The translations under genes and the position numbers were made by a program. This document shows, piece after piece, positions 34,685-43,760 of a stretch of 64,000 nucleotides of DNA. The DNA lies in the NCBI RefSeq assembly GCF_024753215.1, contig NZ_JANUGV010000004.1:1-64000 (forward strand), in the 5' to 3' direction. Position 1 is the stretch's first letter. The number at the start of each line of letters is the position of its first letter. The notes under the pieces were generated by a model, which made no database searches, was not told the DNA's origin, and worked only from the letters and a program-made list of their open reading frames with translations. The DNA comes from Massilia solisilvae. GTDB lineage: Bacteria > Pseudomonadota > Gammaproteobacteria > Burkholderiales > Burkholderiaceae_D.

Positions 34685-36547
34685 TCAGCGCTTCAGTTGC
34701 GACAGGTCGCGCACCGCGCCGCGGTCGGCCGAGGTGGTCAGCGCGGCGTAGGCTTGCAGCGCCTGCGACACCACGCGGTCGCGGTTGATGGGCTTCCAGG
34801 CATCCTGGCCGCGTGCCTCCATCGCGGCGCGGCGGCGCGCCAGTTCGTCGGCCGGCACGCGCAGGTCGATGCTGCGGTTGGGGATGTCGATGTCCACCGC
34901 ATCGCCGTCCTCGATCAGGCCGATCGCGCCGCCTTCCGCCGCTTCGGGCGAAGCGTGGCCGATCACCAGGCCCGACGAGCCGCCCGAGAAGCGGCCGTCG
35001 GTGAACAGCGCGCAGGCCTTGCCCAGGCCCTTGGACTTGATGTACGAGGTGGGGTACAGCATCTCCTGCATTCCGGGGCCGCCCTTGGGACCTTCGTAAC
35101 GGACGATGACGACGTCGCCGGCGTGCACCTGGTCGCCGAGGATGGCTTCCACCGCCGCGTCCTGGCTCTCGAACACGCGCGCCTTGCCGGAGAACTTGAG
35201 GATGCTCTCGTCCACGCCAGCGGTCTTCACGATGCAGCCTTTTTCGGCGATGTTCCCGTACAGGACCGCCAGGCCGCCGTCCTGCGAATAGGCGTGCTCG
35301 CGGTCGCGGATGCAGCCGTTGGCGCGATCGAGGTCGTTCTGCGCATAACGCTCGGACTGCGAGAACGCCACCTGGGTCGGCACGCCGCCCGGCGCGGCGC
35401 GGAACAGCTCGTGCACGGCCGGGTCGTCGCTCTTGCGAATGTCGTACTTTTCGATTGCCTCGGCCAGCGACTTGCTGTGCACCGATGGCACCGTGGTGTC
35501 GAGCAGGCCGGCGCGCGCCAGCTCACCCAAAATGGCGGTGATGCCGCCGGCGCGGTGCACGTCCTCAATGTGGAACTTGTCGGTCATGGGCGCGACCTTG
35601 CACAGGCAGGGCACCTTGCGAGAGATGCGGTCGATGTCGGCCATGGTGAACTCCACTTTGGCCTCGTGCGCGGCGGCCAGCAGGTGCAGCACGGTGTTGG
35701 TGGAGCCGCCCATCGACACGTCCAGCGCCATCGCGTTTTCGAAAGCGGCCTTGGTGGCGATGCTGCGCGGGAGGACCGATGCGTCGTCCTGTTCGTAATA
35801 CCGTTTAGCCAGTTCCACGATCAGCCGGCCGGCGCGCAGGAACAGGTCCCGGCGGTCGGCGTGGGTGGCGACGATGGTGCCGTTGCCCGGCAAGGACAGG
35901 CCCAGCGCCTCGGTCAGGCAGTTCATCGAATTGGCGGTGAACATGCCGGAGCACGAGCCGCAGGTGGGGCAGGCCGAACGCTCGGCCTCGAGCACGTCGG
36001 CGTCGGACACGGCCGTGTCGCCGGCCTTGATCATGGCGTCGATCAGGTCCAGTTTGATGACCTTCTGGTCGTTGCCCACCACCTTGACCACCTTGCCCGC
36101 TTCCATCGGCCCGCCGGAGACGAACACCACTGGGATGTTCAGGCGCATGGCGGCCATCAGCATGCCGGGGGTGATCTTGTCGCAGTTGGAGATGCACACC
36201 ATCGCGTCGGCGCAGTGCGCATTGACCATGTATTCGACCGAATCGGCGATCAGGTCGCGCGAGGGCAGCGAGTACAGCATGCCGCCGTGGCCCATGGCGA
36301 TGCCGTCGTCCACCGCGATGGTGTTGAATTCCTTGGCCACGCCGCCGGCCGCCTCGATCTCGCGCGCGACCAGCTGGCCCAGGTCCTTCAGGTGCACGTG
36401 GCCCGGCACGAACTGGGTGAACGAGTTCACCACGGCGATGATCGGCTTGTCGAAGTCGCCGTCCTTCATGCCGGTGGCGCGCCACAGGGCGCGGGCGCCC
36501 GCCATGTTGCGGCCTTGGGTGGTGGTGCGGGAACGGTAGGTGGGCAT
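34685..36547 (-). CDS. ilvD: Dihydroxy-acid dehydratase
   Basis: 620 residues, full length. It dehydrates 2,3-dihydroxy acids to 2-oxo acids in valine, isoleucine and pantothenate synthesis. Iron-sulfur and Mg ligands are in recognised places: [31 protein letters not shown], and the [13 protein letters not shown] stretch. GGAGACAAGCGC precedes the ATG. It stands alone between argO and the M13 peptidase. Confidence 0.97.
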   Translation of the reverse strand: MPTYRSRTTTQGRNMAGARALWRATGMKDGDFDKPIIAVVNSFTQFVPGHVHLKDLGQLVAREIEAAGGVAKEFNTIAVDDGIAMGHGGMLYSLPSRDLIADSVEYMVNAHCADAMVCISNCDKITPGMLMAAMRLNIPVVFVSGGPMEAGKVVKVVGNDQKVIKLDLIDAMIKAGDTAVSDADVLEAERSACPTCGSCSGMFTANSMNCLTEALGLSLPGNGTIVATHADRRDLFLRAGRLIVELAKRYYEQDDASVLPRSIATKAAFENAMALDVSMGGSTNTVLHLLAAAHEAKVEFTMADIDRISRKVPCLCKVAPMTDKFHIEDVHRAGGITAILGELARAGLLDTTVPSVHSKSLAEAIEKYDIRKSDDPAVHELFRAAPGGVPTQVAFSQSERYAQNDLDRANGCIRDREHAYSQDGGLAVLYGNIAEKGCIVKTAGVDESILKFSGKARVFESQDAAVEAILGDQVHAGDVVIVRYEGPKGGPGMQEMLYPTSYIKSKGLGKACALFTDGRFSGGSSGLVIGHASPEAAEGGAIGLIEDGDAVDIDIPNRSIDLRVPADELARRRAAMEARGQDAWKPINRDRVVSQALQAYAALTTSADRGAVRDLSQLKR

Positions 36548-36622
36548 GCGCTTGTCTCCTGGACTGCTGAATGAATTGCCCTAGGGTGCCGCAGGTGCTG
36601 TGATTTGTCCAATATGTCGTAA

Positions 36623-36659
36623 GAGGCCCTGTGATTCGCTATGCGTATCACAGGGCCTC
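36623..36659 (-). terminator. Hairpin after the M13 peptidase gene
   Basis: Perfect 13-bp stem GAGGCCCTGTGAT / ATCACAGGGCCTC with an 11-nt loop, 5 bp beyond the peptidase stop and 76 bp upstream of the ilvD start. No long U-run follows, so it is a probable but not classic terminator; it may also act as a transcription boundary before ilvD. Confidence 0.55.
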
Positions 36660-36663
36660 CGGG

Positions 36664-38712
36664 CTACCACACCCGGCACTGCTGCGTGGCCGCGCGCACC
36701 ATCTTCGCATTGGCCTTGCAGCTGAAGGCGCGGCTGAACGCGGGCAGGTTCGACAGCGGGGCGTTGACCCGGTACGCGGTCGGTGCATGGCTATCGGACT
36801 CGACCACCTTGTGCAGGAACTCGGGGGTGTGTGCCGTGCACCAGTTCTGCGCGAACCGATAGAAGAATCGCTGGGCCGGCGATGTGCCGCTGGCGTCCCG
36901 GCGGTAGAGGCTTGCCTCGCCAAGCCTTGCCTGCAGCGCTTCGAAGGCCAGGCGCAGCCCGCCGTAATCGGCCACGTTTTCCTGGTACTGGCGCTGGCCC
37001 TTCAGCTTCATGCCGGGCAGCGGCTCGTGTGCATTGGCCTGGTCGATCACGCATTGGCCCTGGTTTTCCTCGGCCTTGATGTCGGCGTCACTCCAGAGTT
37101 CCTGCTCACGCCCGTCGGGGCCGTACATGTGCATTTCGGCCACATGGACGAACTCGTGCGCGAAGACCGTGCCGAAGGTGGCGTAGTTCAGTTCCGGCGC
37201 GGCGTCGGCGTCAAAGCGCGGCGAACCGAGGTAGGCCGCGGTCATGATGATCGAATTCGACAGCGCGTCCGGAAAGCCGTTGGGCACCACGAGGCGCGCC
37301 GCCGCCATGCCATCCCCAACCCACGGGCTGACGATCATGTCCCAGGCGGTGAGGGAATGCTCCTTGCCCACGCGCGCCCACGTGCGGCGCTGTTCGTAAG
37401 TGCGCGCCGCCAGCACGTTGGACAGGAAGCCAGATGCGTCCAGCGGGTAGCTGCCGACCTCGGGCCACTGGTCAGGGAAGCCGATCTTCAGGTCGGTTTT
37501 GGCCAGCTTGTCCGCCGTCGCTTTCCTTCCTTCCGGCGAGAGCCATTGCGCGCCGGCGACGGCGGCGACGATGCGTTCCTTGATGTCGGAGGCGATCTTC
37601 TGCGCCGCGTCGCGCGCCTTCCAGCCCAGCACGCGGGTCGCGTACTGGCGCGAGAACTCGACCCCCATCGCGCGCACGGTGGCGTCGCGGCACTGGCCGA
37701 CTGGGTTGCCCAGCTGGACGCGCAGCGCCGGGCTGAGGTCGCCGAAGGCAGCGTTGTAGGGCGACGGCAGTTCGCCGCGCAGCGAGAACAGGAACGACCA
37801 CCGGATGAAGGCACGCAGCTCGGCCGGCGTGCGGGTGGACAGTTCCTTTTCGACCGCCTGCAGGTAAGCGGGCGATGTCAGGTTGACCACGCCGCCGGGC
37901 GGGGCGCCGGCCATCTCGAAGAAGTGGGGCCAGTCGATCGACGGCGCCAGTTGCGCAAGCTGGGCCAGCGTGCGTGGGTTTTCGGCCGCGTCCGCGTCGT
38001 AGCGGTTGCCCAGGTGCTTGCGCAGGGCCGCCACCATTGATGCCACCGCTGCCGCGTCGCGCCTGGCGTCTTCTTGTCCCATGCCGGCGGCGGCGAAGGT
38101 GCGCTCGACGGCCTGCTGGTTCCCAAAGAGATAAGGGTTGTTGATCTCGCCGCGGTAGCGGTCCCACTGCTTGCGGTCGGGCTGTCCGCTGTACTCGAAG
38201 AATGGCTCCACGCCGATGGCGTTCAACGCCAGCAGCAGATCCTGGATCTGGGCGGGCGACTGCGCGGCATCGATGCGGGCCAGCCATTGCTTGACGATCG
38301 CGCCATCGGACGCATTGCCGGCCAGGCAGGAGGAGTAGAAGGTCTTCAGCCGTGCAAGCTCGGGGTCGCCCGACACGTCCTGGGCAAACAGGGTCTCGAA
38401 ACTGTGCTCGAGATTGGCTTCGAACTGCTGGCTGATCATATGGATCGTCGGATGCGCCGCGTCCGTCTTTGCCGTGGCAATGAAGCCGCCACAGGCCCGC
38501 AGGTAGAAGTCATCGCAGGCATCGACCGCGTTATCCATCGCCGCCAGCGAGATGGCGTTGCCGGTCACCGGCGCGGTCTTCTTGCGTTCCTGCGCGTGCG
38601 CCTTCTTGTGCGTGGCGGACGGCGCGGCGGCGTGGGCCTGCGCGCATGCGGCGCTTGCCAAGGCCAGAACAATGCCGGCGATGGCACGAGCGGATCGGTG
38701 CTGCTTTTGCAT
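36664..38712 (-). CDS. M13 family zinc metallopeptidase (neprilysin/PepO-like)
   Basis: 682 residues, exported: signal peptide IVLALASAACAQAHA. The zinc motif is AHEFVHVAE (H519, E520, H523), and the third ligand E578 lies in ENVADYGGLRLAFEAL. NAFYS-type motif is replaced by LNYATFG. Peptidase_M13_N makes up the first 400 residues. These enzymes cleave peptides in the periplasm. AAGGAAAAC precedes the ATG. Length is normal. Confidence 0.93.
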   Translation of the reverse strand: MQKQHRSARAIAGIVLALASAACAQAHAAAPSATHKKAHAQERKKTAPVTGNAISLAAMDNAVDACDDFYLRACGGFIATAKTDAAHPTIHMISQQFEANLEHSFETLFAQDVSGDPELARLKTFYSSCLAGNASDGAIVKQWLARIDAAQSPAQIQDLLLALNAIGVEPFFEYSGQPDRKQWDRYRGEINNPYLFGNQQAVERTFAAAGMGQEDARRDAAAVASMVAALRKHLGNRYDADAAENPRTLAQLAQLAPSIDWPHFFEMAGAPPGGVVNLTSPAYLQAVEKELSTRTPAELRAFIRWSFLFSLRGELPSPYNAAFGDLSPALRVQLGNPVGQCRDATVRAMGVEFSRQYATRVLGWKARDAAQKIASDIKERIVAAVAGAQWLSPEGRKATADKLAKTDLKIGFPDQWPEVGSYPLDASGFLSNVLAARTYEQRRTWARVGKEHSLTAWDMIVSPWVGDGMAAARLVVPNGFPDALSNSIIMTAAYLGSPRFDADAAPELNYATFGTVFAHEFVHVAEMHMYGPDGREQELWSDADIKAEENQGQCVIDQANAHEPLPGMKLKGQRQYQENVADYGGLRLAFEALQARLGEASLYRRDASGTSPAQRFFYRFAQNWCTAHTPEFLHKVVESDSHAPTAYRVNAPLSNLPAFSRAFSCKANAKMVRAATQQCRVW

Positions 38713-38907
38713 GTCGTTGTTTTCCTTCTCTCGGACGCGAAAGTGCGATAAATGGTTATCGGTGCGTCAATACCATACATTAAAATGTGAGCCAGTGGGA
38801 CATCTGCATGCCACATTCTCGGGCACATTTGCGATGCGAGGCATTCGCGCTTATCCTTCGAGCGGAGCCGCTGGCCGGCCCGCATTCAAGTATCGAAGGA
38901 GCTGCAT

Positions 38908-39354
38908 TTGAACTGGGACTATCCCAATCCGCACACCTGCGCCGTGGCCGCAACGGCCGCCGATATCGATGGCCTGAACCACACGAACAACGCGGTCTAT
39001 GTGAAGTGGTGCGAGCAGGCGGCGTGGGCGCATTCCGAGGCGCTTGGCCTGTGTCTGGCCGATTATCGCCGGCTCGATCGCGCCATGGCGATCCGCCGCA
39101 GCGAGTACGACTACCTGCTGCCCACGTTCGGCGGCGAAGCCCTCCTGATCGGCACCTGGCTTGTCGCCAGCGATGGCAAGACGCGCATGCAGCGCCGGTT
39201 CCAGGTCGTGCGTGTGGCCGATGGCGCGACCGTGCTGCGCGGCTGCTGGGACCTGGTCTGCATCCAGCTGGGCACCGGCCGGGTCAGCCGCATGCCGGAA
39301 GAATTCAAGTCGGTCTACCTGCCGGCGGTTCAGGGCGATCAAAGCGCGACATAG
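38908..39354 (+). CDS. Acyl-CoA thioesterase (4-hydroxybenzoyl-CoA thioesterase-like hotdog fold)
   Basis: 148 residues. The hotdog motif DIDGLNHTNNAVYVKWCEQA lies at about residues 19-38, with the expected Asp-His-Asn (DGLNHTNNAVY) pattern. It would cleave an acyl-CoA thioester. Start is TTG 38908, supported by AAGGAG and a 6-nt spacer. It is 69 bp upstream of the monooxygenase-esterase fusion and in the same direction, so a shared pathway is possible but unproven. Confidence 0.85.
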   Translation: MNWDYPNPHTCAVAATAADIDGLNHTNNAVYVKWCEQAAWAHSEALGLCLADYRRLDRAMAIRRSEYDYLLPTFGGEALLIGTWLVASDGKTRMQRRFQVVRVADGATVLRGCWDLVCIQLGTGRVSRMPEEFKSVYLPAVQGDQSAT

Positions 39355-39423
39355 ACAAAACAGTAAGTTTTGCGGTTATGATTGGTTGTTGTCGCCCCGC
39401 TTACTTCATTGGAAGGTGGTCCG

Positions 39424-41886
39424 ATGTCTGCAACCAGTTCTTTGCCGGTCACGTTCAAGGCCATCATCGTCGGCGCCGGCTTTGGCGGCATCGGCATGGC
39501 GATCGCGCTGAAAAAGGCGGGGCTGGACAGCTTCGTCATGTTGGAAAAGTCGCAGGATGTGGGCGGCGTCTGGCGCGACAACGCCTACCCTGGCGCGGCC
39601 TGCGATGTTCCCTCGCACCTGTATTCGTTCTCGTTCGAGCCCAATCCCGACTGGTCGCGCGTATTCGCGACCCAACCCGAAATTCACCGCTACCTGCAGC
39701 GCTGCACCGATAAGTATGGCCTGCGCCCGCACCTGCGGCTTGGGGCGGAGGTGCGCCAGGCCGACTATGACGAGGCGCTGGCGCTGTGGTGCGTCACGCT
39801 GGCCGACGGCACGCGCCTGCGCGCCAGCATTCTCGTCACCGCCACCGGCCAGCTAAGCCGGCCCGTCGTGCCGCGGATCGAGGGGATCGAGCGTTTCGCG
39901 GGCCCCGCCTTCCATTCCGCCCGCTGGGATCACGGGGTTGCGCTGGAGGGCAAGCGGGTGGCGGTGATCGGCACCGGCGCGTCGGCCATCCAGTTCGTGC
40001 CTGCGATTGCGGACAAGGTCGGCCAGCTCACGGTGTTCCAGCGGTCCGCCGCCTACATCATCCCGCGCGGGGACCGCGCCTATCGTGGCTGGGAGCAGGC
40101 GATGTTCCGGCGCCTGCCGTGGACCATGCGCCTGCATCGCGCCGCCATCTATCTCAAGTACGAATCCAGGGCGCTCGCGTTCACGCGCATGAAGCCCTTG
40201 CTGTCGCTGGCGGTGGGCCTGCCGTTTCGCCGGTTGCTGGCGCGCCAGGTGCCCGATGCGGCGCTGCGCGCAAGGCTGGCGCCGGATTACCCGATCGGCT
40301 GCAAGCGCATCCTGCTGTCGAACGACTATCTGGCCGCGATGGCCAGGCCGAACGTGGCACTGGTCAGCGAGTCGATCAGGCGCATTACGCCAGACGGGAT
40401 CGAGACCGTGGACGGACGCCACCATGCAGCCGACGCGATCGTCTATGGCACCGGTTTTGCCGCGACCGAGTTCCTGGCGCCGATGCGTGTCACGGGGCGC
40501 GGTGGCCTGAACCTGCACGACGCGTGGAAGGACGGCGCCAGCGCCTACCTCGGCATGACGGTGCCGGGCTTTCCGAACTTCTTCATGCTCTATGGTCCGA
40601 ACACGAACCTGGGGCACAACTCAATCCTGCATATGCTCGAGAGCCAGATCGCGCATGTGATGCGTTGCCTCGATGCCGCCGAACGCGCGGGCGCGCAGGC
40701 GATCGAAGTCGAACGCGCGCGGTACAGCGATTTCAATGCCGGCATCCAGCGGCGCCTGGCGAAGTCGGTATGGGCCGGCTGCCGCAGCTGGTATGTGGAC
40801 GCGGCAGGGCACAACAGCACCAACTGGCCGGGCTTTACGCTGTCGTATCGCTGGCTTGCAAAACGCTCCGGGCTGCAGGCCTACAGTTTCAGCCGGCCGC
40901 TCGAAGGCAGTGCGGACAGGGCGCTCATCATGCCGCCGCAGGGCTGGGTCGAACGGCTGAACGCGGGCATGGTGCGGCTGCTGCTGCGCGCCTGTTTCCG
41001 GCCGCTGGTGGGGCCGCCGTGGAGCGCGCGTTGGCAGCGCCTGGCCGTTGCGCTGCTGTCGCCGCTGATGCCCGGCGTGCCAGGCGTGGCGCGCCTGCGC
41101 CGCATCGTCGGCACGGTCCCCGTCCAGGTCGTGACGCCACATGGGGCGGCGGGCGCGGGCGCCATGCTGTACCTGCACGGCGGCGCTTTTTGCCTCGGCA
41201 CACCCGGCACCCACCGCAGCGTGAGCACGCGGCTGGCGCGTCAGGCGCGCATGCCCGTCTGGGTGCCGGACTATCGGCTGGCGCCCGAGCACCCGTATCC
41301 CGCCGGGCTGGACGACGCGCTGGCCTGCTACGACGCGATGATCGCGCAAGGACTGGCTGCGAGCCGGATCGTGATCGGCGGGGACTCCGCGGGCGGCGCG
41401 CTCGCGCTGGCGCTGGCGCTCACGCTCAAGGCGCGCGGCGAAGCGATGCCGGCCGCGCTGGTGCTGGTCTCGCCGCTCACCGACCCGTCCGCGAGCGGCA
41501 GTTCACTGATCCTCAAGCGTGCCGAGGATCCAATGGTGCGCCAGGGCTGGCTCGAACAGGCGCTCGGCTGGTACGCCTGCCCGCGTTCGGCCATGCCGCA
41601 CCATCCGCTCGAGGCCGACCTGCGCGGGCTGCCGCCGATGCTGGTGCAAGTTGGCGACCAGGAGATCCTGCTGTCGGACTCGACCCGGCTGGCCGAACAC
41701 GCGGCGGCCTGCGGTGTGCCGTGCCGGCTCGAAGTGCATGCCGGCCGCTGGCACGTGTTCCATCTGTCGGCCTTCTATCTCCAGTCCGCGGTCGCCGCGC
41801 TGGGCAGGATGGCCGACTTCGCGCGCGACTGCGTGGCGCGCGTGCCCGAACGTGATGGGATGCGTGCAATCGGAGGGCAGCAATGA
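39424..41886 (+). CDS. Baeyer-Villiger monooxygenase fused to an alpha/beta-hydrolase esterase
   Basis: An 820-residue two-enzyme fusion. Residues 1 to about 500 are a flavin monooxygenase: FAD motif G17-A-G19-F-G-G, NADPH motif G183-T-G185-A-S-A, and the Baeyer-Villiger fingerprint FxGxxxHxxxWD at 158-169. Residues about 545-800 are a hormone-sensitive-lipase-type esterase: oxyanion HGG (585-587), S655 in GGDSAGG, D745 in VGDQEI and H777 in GRWHVF, a complete triad. The first enzyme would turn a ketone into an ester or lactone, the second would cleave it. ATG 39424 has GGAAGGTGG upstream; its stop overlaps the SDR start. Confidence 0.88.
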   Translation: MSATSSLPVTFKAIIVGAGFGGIGMAIALKKAGLDSFVMLEKSQDVGGVWRDNAYPGAACDVPSHLYSFSFEPNPDWSRVFATQPEIHRYLQRCTDKYGLRPHLRLGAEVRQADYDEALALWCVTLADGTRLRASILVTATGQLSRPVVPRIEGIERFAGPAFHSARWDHGVALEGKRVAVIGTGASAIQFVPAIADKVGQLTVFQRSAAYIIPRGDRAYRGWEQAMFRRLPWTMRLHRAAIYLKYESRALAFTRMKPLLSLAVGLPFRRLLARQVPDAALRARLAPDYPIGCKRILLSNDYLAAMARPNVALVSESIRRITPDGIETVDGRHHAADAIVYGTGFAATEFLAPMRVTGRGGLNLHDAWKDGASAYLGMTVPGFPNFFMLYGPNTNLGHNSILHMLESQIAHVMRCLDAAERAGAQAIEVERARYSDFNAGIQRRLAKSVWAGCRSWYVDAAGHNSTNWPGFTLSYRWLAKRSGLQAYSFSRPLEGSADRALIMPPQGWVERLNAGMVRLLLRACFRPLVGPPWSARWQRLAVALLSPLMPGVPGVARLRRIVGTVPVQVVTPHGAAGAGAMLYLHGGAFCLGTPGTHRSVSTRLARQARMPVWVPDYRLAPEHPYPAGLDDALACYDAMIAQGLAASRIVIGGDSAGGALALALALTLKARGEAMPAALVLVSPLTDPSASGSSLILKRAEDPMVRQGWLEQALGWYACPRSAMPHHPLEADLRGLPPMLVQVGDQEILLSDSTRLAEHAAACGVPCRLEVHAGRWHVFHLSAFYLQSAVAALGRMADFARDCVARVPERDGMRAIGGQQ

Positions 41887-42659
41887 GCTTGGATCGCCAG
41901 TGCGTGTTCATCACCGGCGCGGCAGCGGGCATCGGCCGCGCGACGGCGCGCCTGTTCAGCCAGCGCGGCTGGTTTGTCGGCATTGCGGACATCGACGCGC
42001 CCGCGCTGGCACAGCTTGCGCAGGAATTGGGCTCCTCGGTCATGCGATTCAGGCTGGACGTGACCCGTGCGGAGGAATGGAACGCCGCGCTTGGCGCCTT
42101 CTTCGATAAGACCGGGCGGCTGGACCTGCTGGTCAATAACGCGGGCATCCTGATCTCGGGGCCCTTCGAGTCGAACGCGCTGGCGCGGCACGATGCGCTG
42201 GTGGACGTGAACATCAAGGGCGTGATCCATGGCTGCCATTGCGCGCGGCCGTTCCTGGCCAGGACACCCGGCGCGCGGCTGGTCAATTTGTCTTCCTCCG
42301 CCGCGATCTATGGCCAGGCGGCGCTGGCGACCTATTCGGCCACCAAGTTTGCCGTGCGCGGGCTGACCGAGGCGCTGAACATCGAATGGCAGGACCAGGG
42401 CATTCGCGTGATGGACGTGATGCCGCTGTTTGTGCAGACCGCCATGGTCAAGGACATGAATGCGGCTAGCATCCGGCGCCTCGGCGTGCGGCTCACGCCC
42501 GAGGACGTGGCGAACGTGATCTGGAAGGCGGCCCATTACCGCGGCAGCCTGGGCAAGGTGCACTGGCCAGTTGGCATTCGGGCCAGGCTTTTTCATGCGT
42601 TGAATGGCGCGGGGCCGGACCGGCTGGCCAGGTTCATCGCACGCATGATTGCAAAGTGA
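41883..42659 (+). CDS. Short-chain dehydrogenase/reductase
   Basis: 258 residues, classical SDR: TGAAAGIGRA cofactor motif at about residues 11-20, NNAG at about 87-90 (LLVNNAGILI), catalytic S and YxxxK in SSSAAIYGQAALATYSATK. The ATG overlaps the fusion-gene stop (ATGA). An alcohol-to-ketone step by this enzyme would supply the Baeyer-Villiger domain encoded just before it; direction and substrate are inference. Confidence 0.92.
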   Translation: MSLDRQCVFITGAAAGIGRATARLFSQRGWFVGIADIDAPALAQLAQELGSSVMRFRLDVTRAEEWNAALGAFFDKTGRLDLLVNNAGILISGPFESNALARHDALVDVNIKGVIHGCHCARPFLARTPGARLVNLSSSAAIYGQAALATYSATKFAVRGLTEALNIEWQDQGIRVMDVMPLFVQTAMVKDMNAASIRRLGVRLTPEDVANVIWKAAHYRGSLGKVHWPVGIRARLFHALNGAGPDRLARFIARMIAK

Positions 42660-42663
42660 GCCG

Positions 42664-42688
42664 GCGCGGGCAGTGGCGCTGCCCACGC
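42664..42688. terminator. Hairpin between convergent SDR and SYLF genes
   Basis: Stem GCGCGGGCAG / CTGCCCACGC (9 of 10 pairs plus one G-T) lies between two converging stop codons (42659 and 42701). It resembles the arms of the REP-like palindromes at 47931 and 53418 and may be a degenerate member that serves as a bidirectional terminator. Confidence 0.5.
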
Positions 42689-42700
42689 ATGCAAGCTGCG

Positions 42701-43399
42701 TTACTTGACCGGTGGCGCATGTACCCCGGCCGAGGCAACGTCGCCCAGCTTGCGGCCGTACGGGTTAGTCACGCTGTGCTCGATCAGGATGTCCACCGGC
42801 GTCACCGTGCGCCCGTAGAAGGCGTGGTTGCGCCCGTCGTCGATCGTGATGACGGTGCCGTCCAGGTTGATCCCGCCGTACAGGCCCTTGGTGCGGGTGA
42901 AGGTGACGATATCCGACGTGATCGGCGCCGCGGCGCCCGCGCCAACCGGGCCGGCCGCAATGCTGACGTCGCCGCCGAACTTGAACGAGGTGGACAGCAG
43001 TGAATTGAGCGCCTTGTCCGTCATCACCAGCGCCACCATCTCCGCCTTTTGCGCGCCGGCCTGCAGGCCCAGGCTGCCGGAGCCCATGTGGTAGAAAGCC
43101 GGGCCGTTCCAGCCGCTGCCGGTGCGGCTGCGCGCGATCACCAGCAGCGGGCCGCCCGATCCGCCGACCACAAAGCCGGCCTGATAGATTGCCGGGCTCA
43201 CCATGACCGCCTTGGCTTCATGGACGTGGGTTTGCAGCCAGCTCATCTGCGGATCGCGCATGAAGTCCGCCAGCGTCTTCTCCGCGTCATCCACCCGCGC
43301 GTGGGTGTCTTCTTGCGTGGGCGTGGACTTGCAGCCTGCAACCAGCAGCGCGACCCAGGCCAGCAGCAGCACCGATGTGCGTGCAAACAATGTGGGCAT
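42701..43399 (-). CDS. SYLF-domain (Ysc84-like) lipoprotein
   Basis: 232 residues. Signal peptide with lipobox LLVAGC (C23 of the longer frame), then a SYLF domain: KAVMVSPAIYQAGFVVGGSG, FYHMGSGSLGLQAGAQKAEMV, LLSTSFKFGGDVSIAAGPVG and GGINLDGTVI, the standard order for this family. Such domains bind phosphoinositide-type lipids in eukaryotes; the bacterial role is unknown. ATG 43399 is used because GAGG is best spaced for it; ATG 43402 is adjacent. Confidence 0.88.
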   Translation of the reverse strand: MPTLFARTSVLLLAWVALLVAGCKSTPTQEDTHARVDDAEKTLADFMRDPQMSWLQTHVHEAKAVMVSPAIYQAGFVVGGSGGPLLVIARSRTGSGWNGPAFYHMGSGSLGLQAGAQKAEMVALVMTDKALNSLLSTSFKFGGDVSIAAGPVGAGAAAPITSDIVTFTRTKGLYGGINLDGTVITIDDGRNHAFYGRTVTPVDILIEHSVTNPYGRKLGDVASAGVHAPPVK

Positions 43400-43760
43400 C
43401 ATGACCTCGCAGCGTAACAAGTTAAGAACCCGTCAGGGACTGCCTGCAGAATAGGCGAGGCGAAGCACGCTGGATATTGGACCTTCGGCCACTTTGCCGT
43501 TTCGACGGCCCGCATCCAGGACGGCCGCTGCCGTGATCATAAACGCGCCAGATGGTTCCCGCTTCTGTTGGCTGAGCGCGCATCCCCTTTGCGGGAGCTC
43601 AAAGCGTGCAAGCGTTCGGCTGATCGCCCGTCGGCAGCCGCCTAGAATCGACGCAGATTCGTGCGACCGACACCACGGCCAGGTTCGTGTCGTATTGCCG
43701 CAGGTGACAAGCATCCCGTTTGAGGCGCTGCCCGGGCAGGGCAGGCCGAAGGAAGGTTTC
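43400..43760. other. Region without a gene upstream of the MASE1 kinase
   Basis: 360 bp between divergent genes. An open frame reaches back from the kinase start to 43494, but its translation resembles no family and it lacks a ribosome site. It must contain promoters for both neighbours. I found no clear -35/-10 pair or dyad. Confidence 0.4.

Noticed and set aside
36623..36659. The 13-bp perfect stem as an ilvD attenuator or riboswitch
   Set aside because: It lies only just beyond the peptidase stop codon, and no leader peptide or branched-chain codon run precedes ilvD.
39786..41855. A 689-codon alternative frame inside the BVMO-esterase gene
   Set aside because: The frame translated at 39424 has complete enzyme motifs; this one is Arg/Gly-rich and shows no family similarity.
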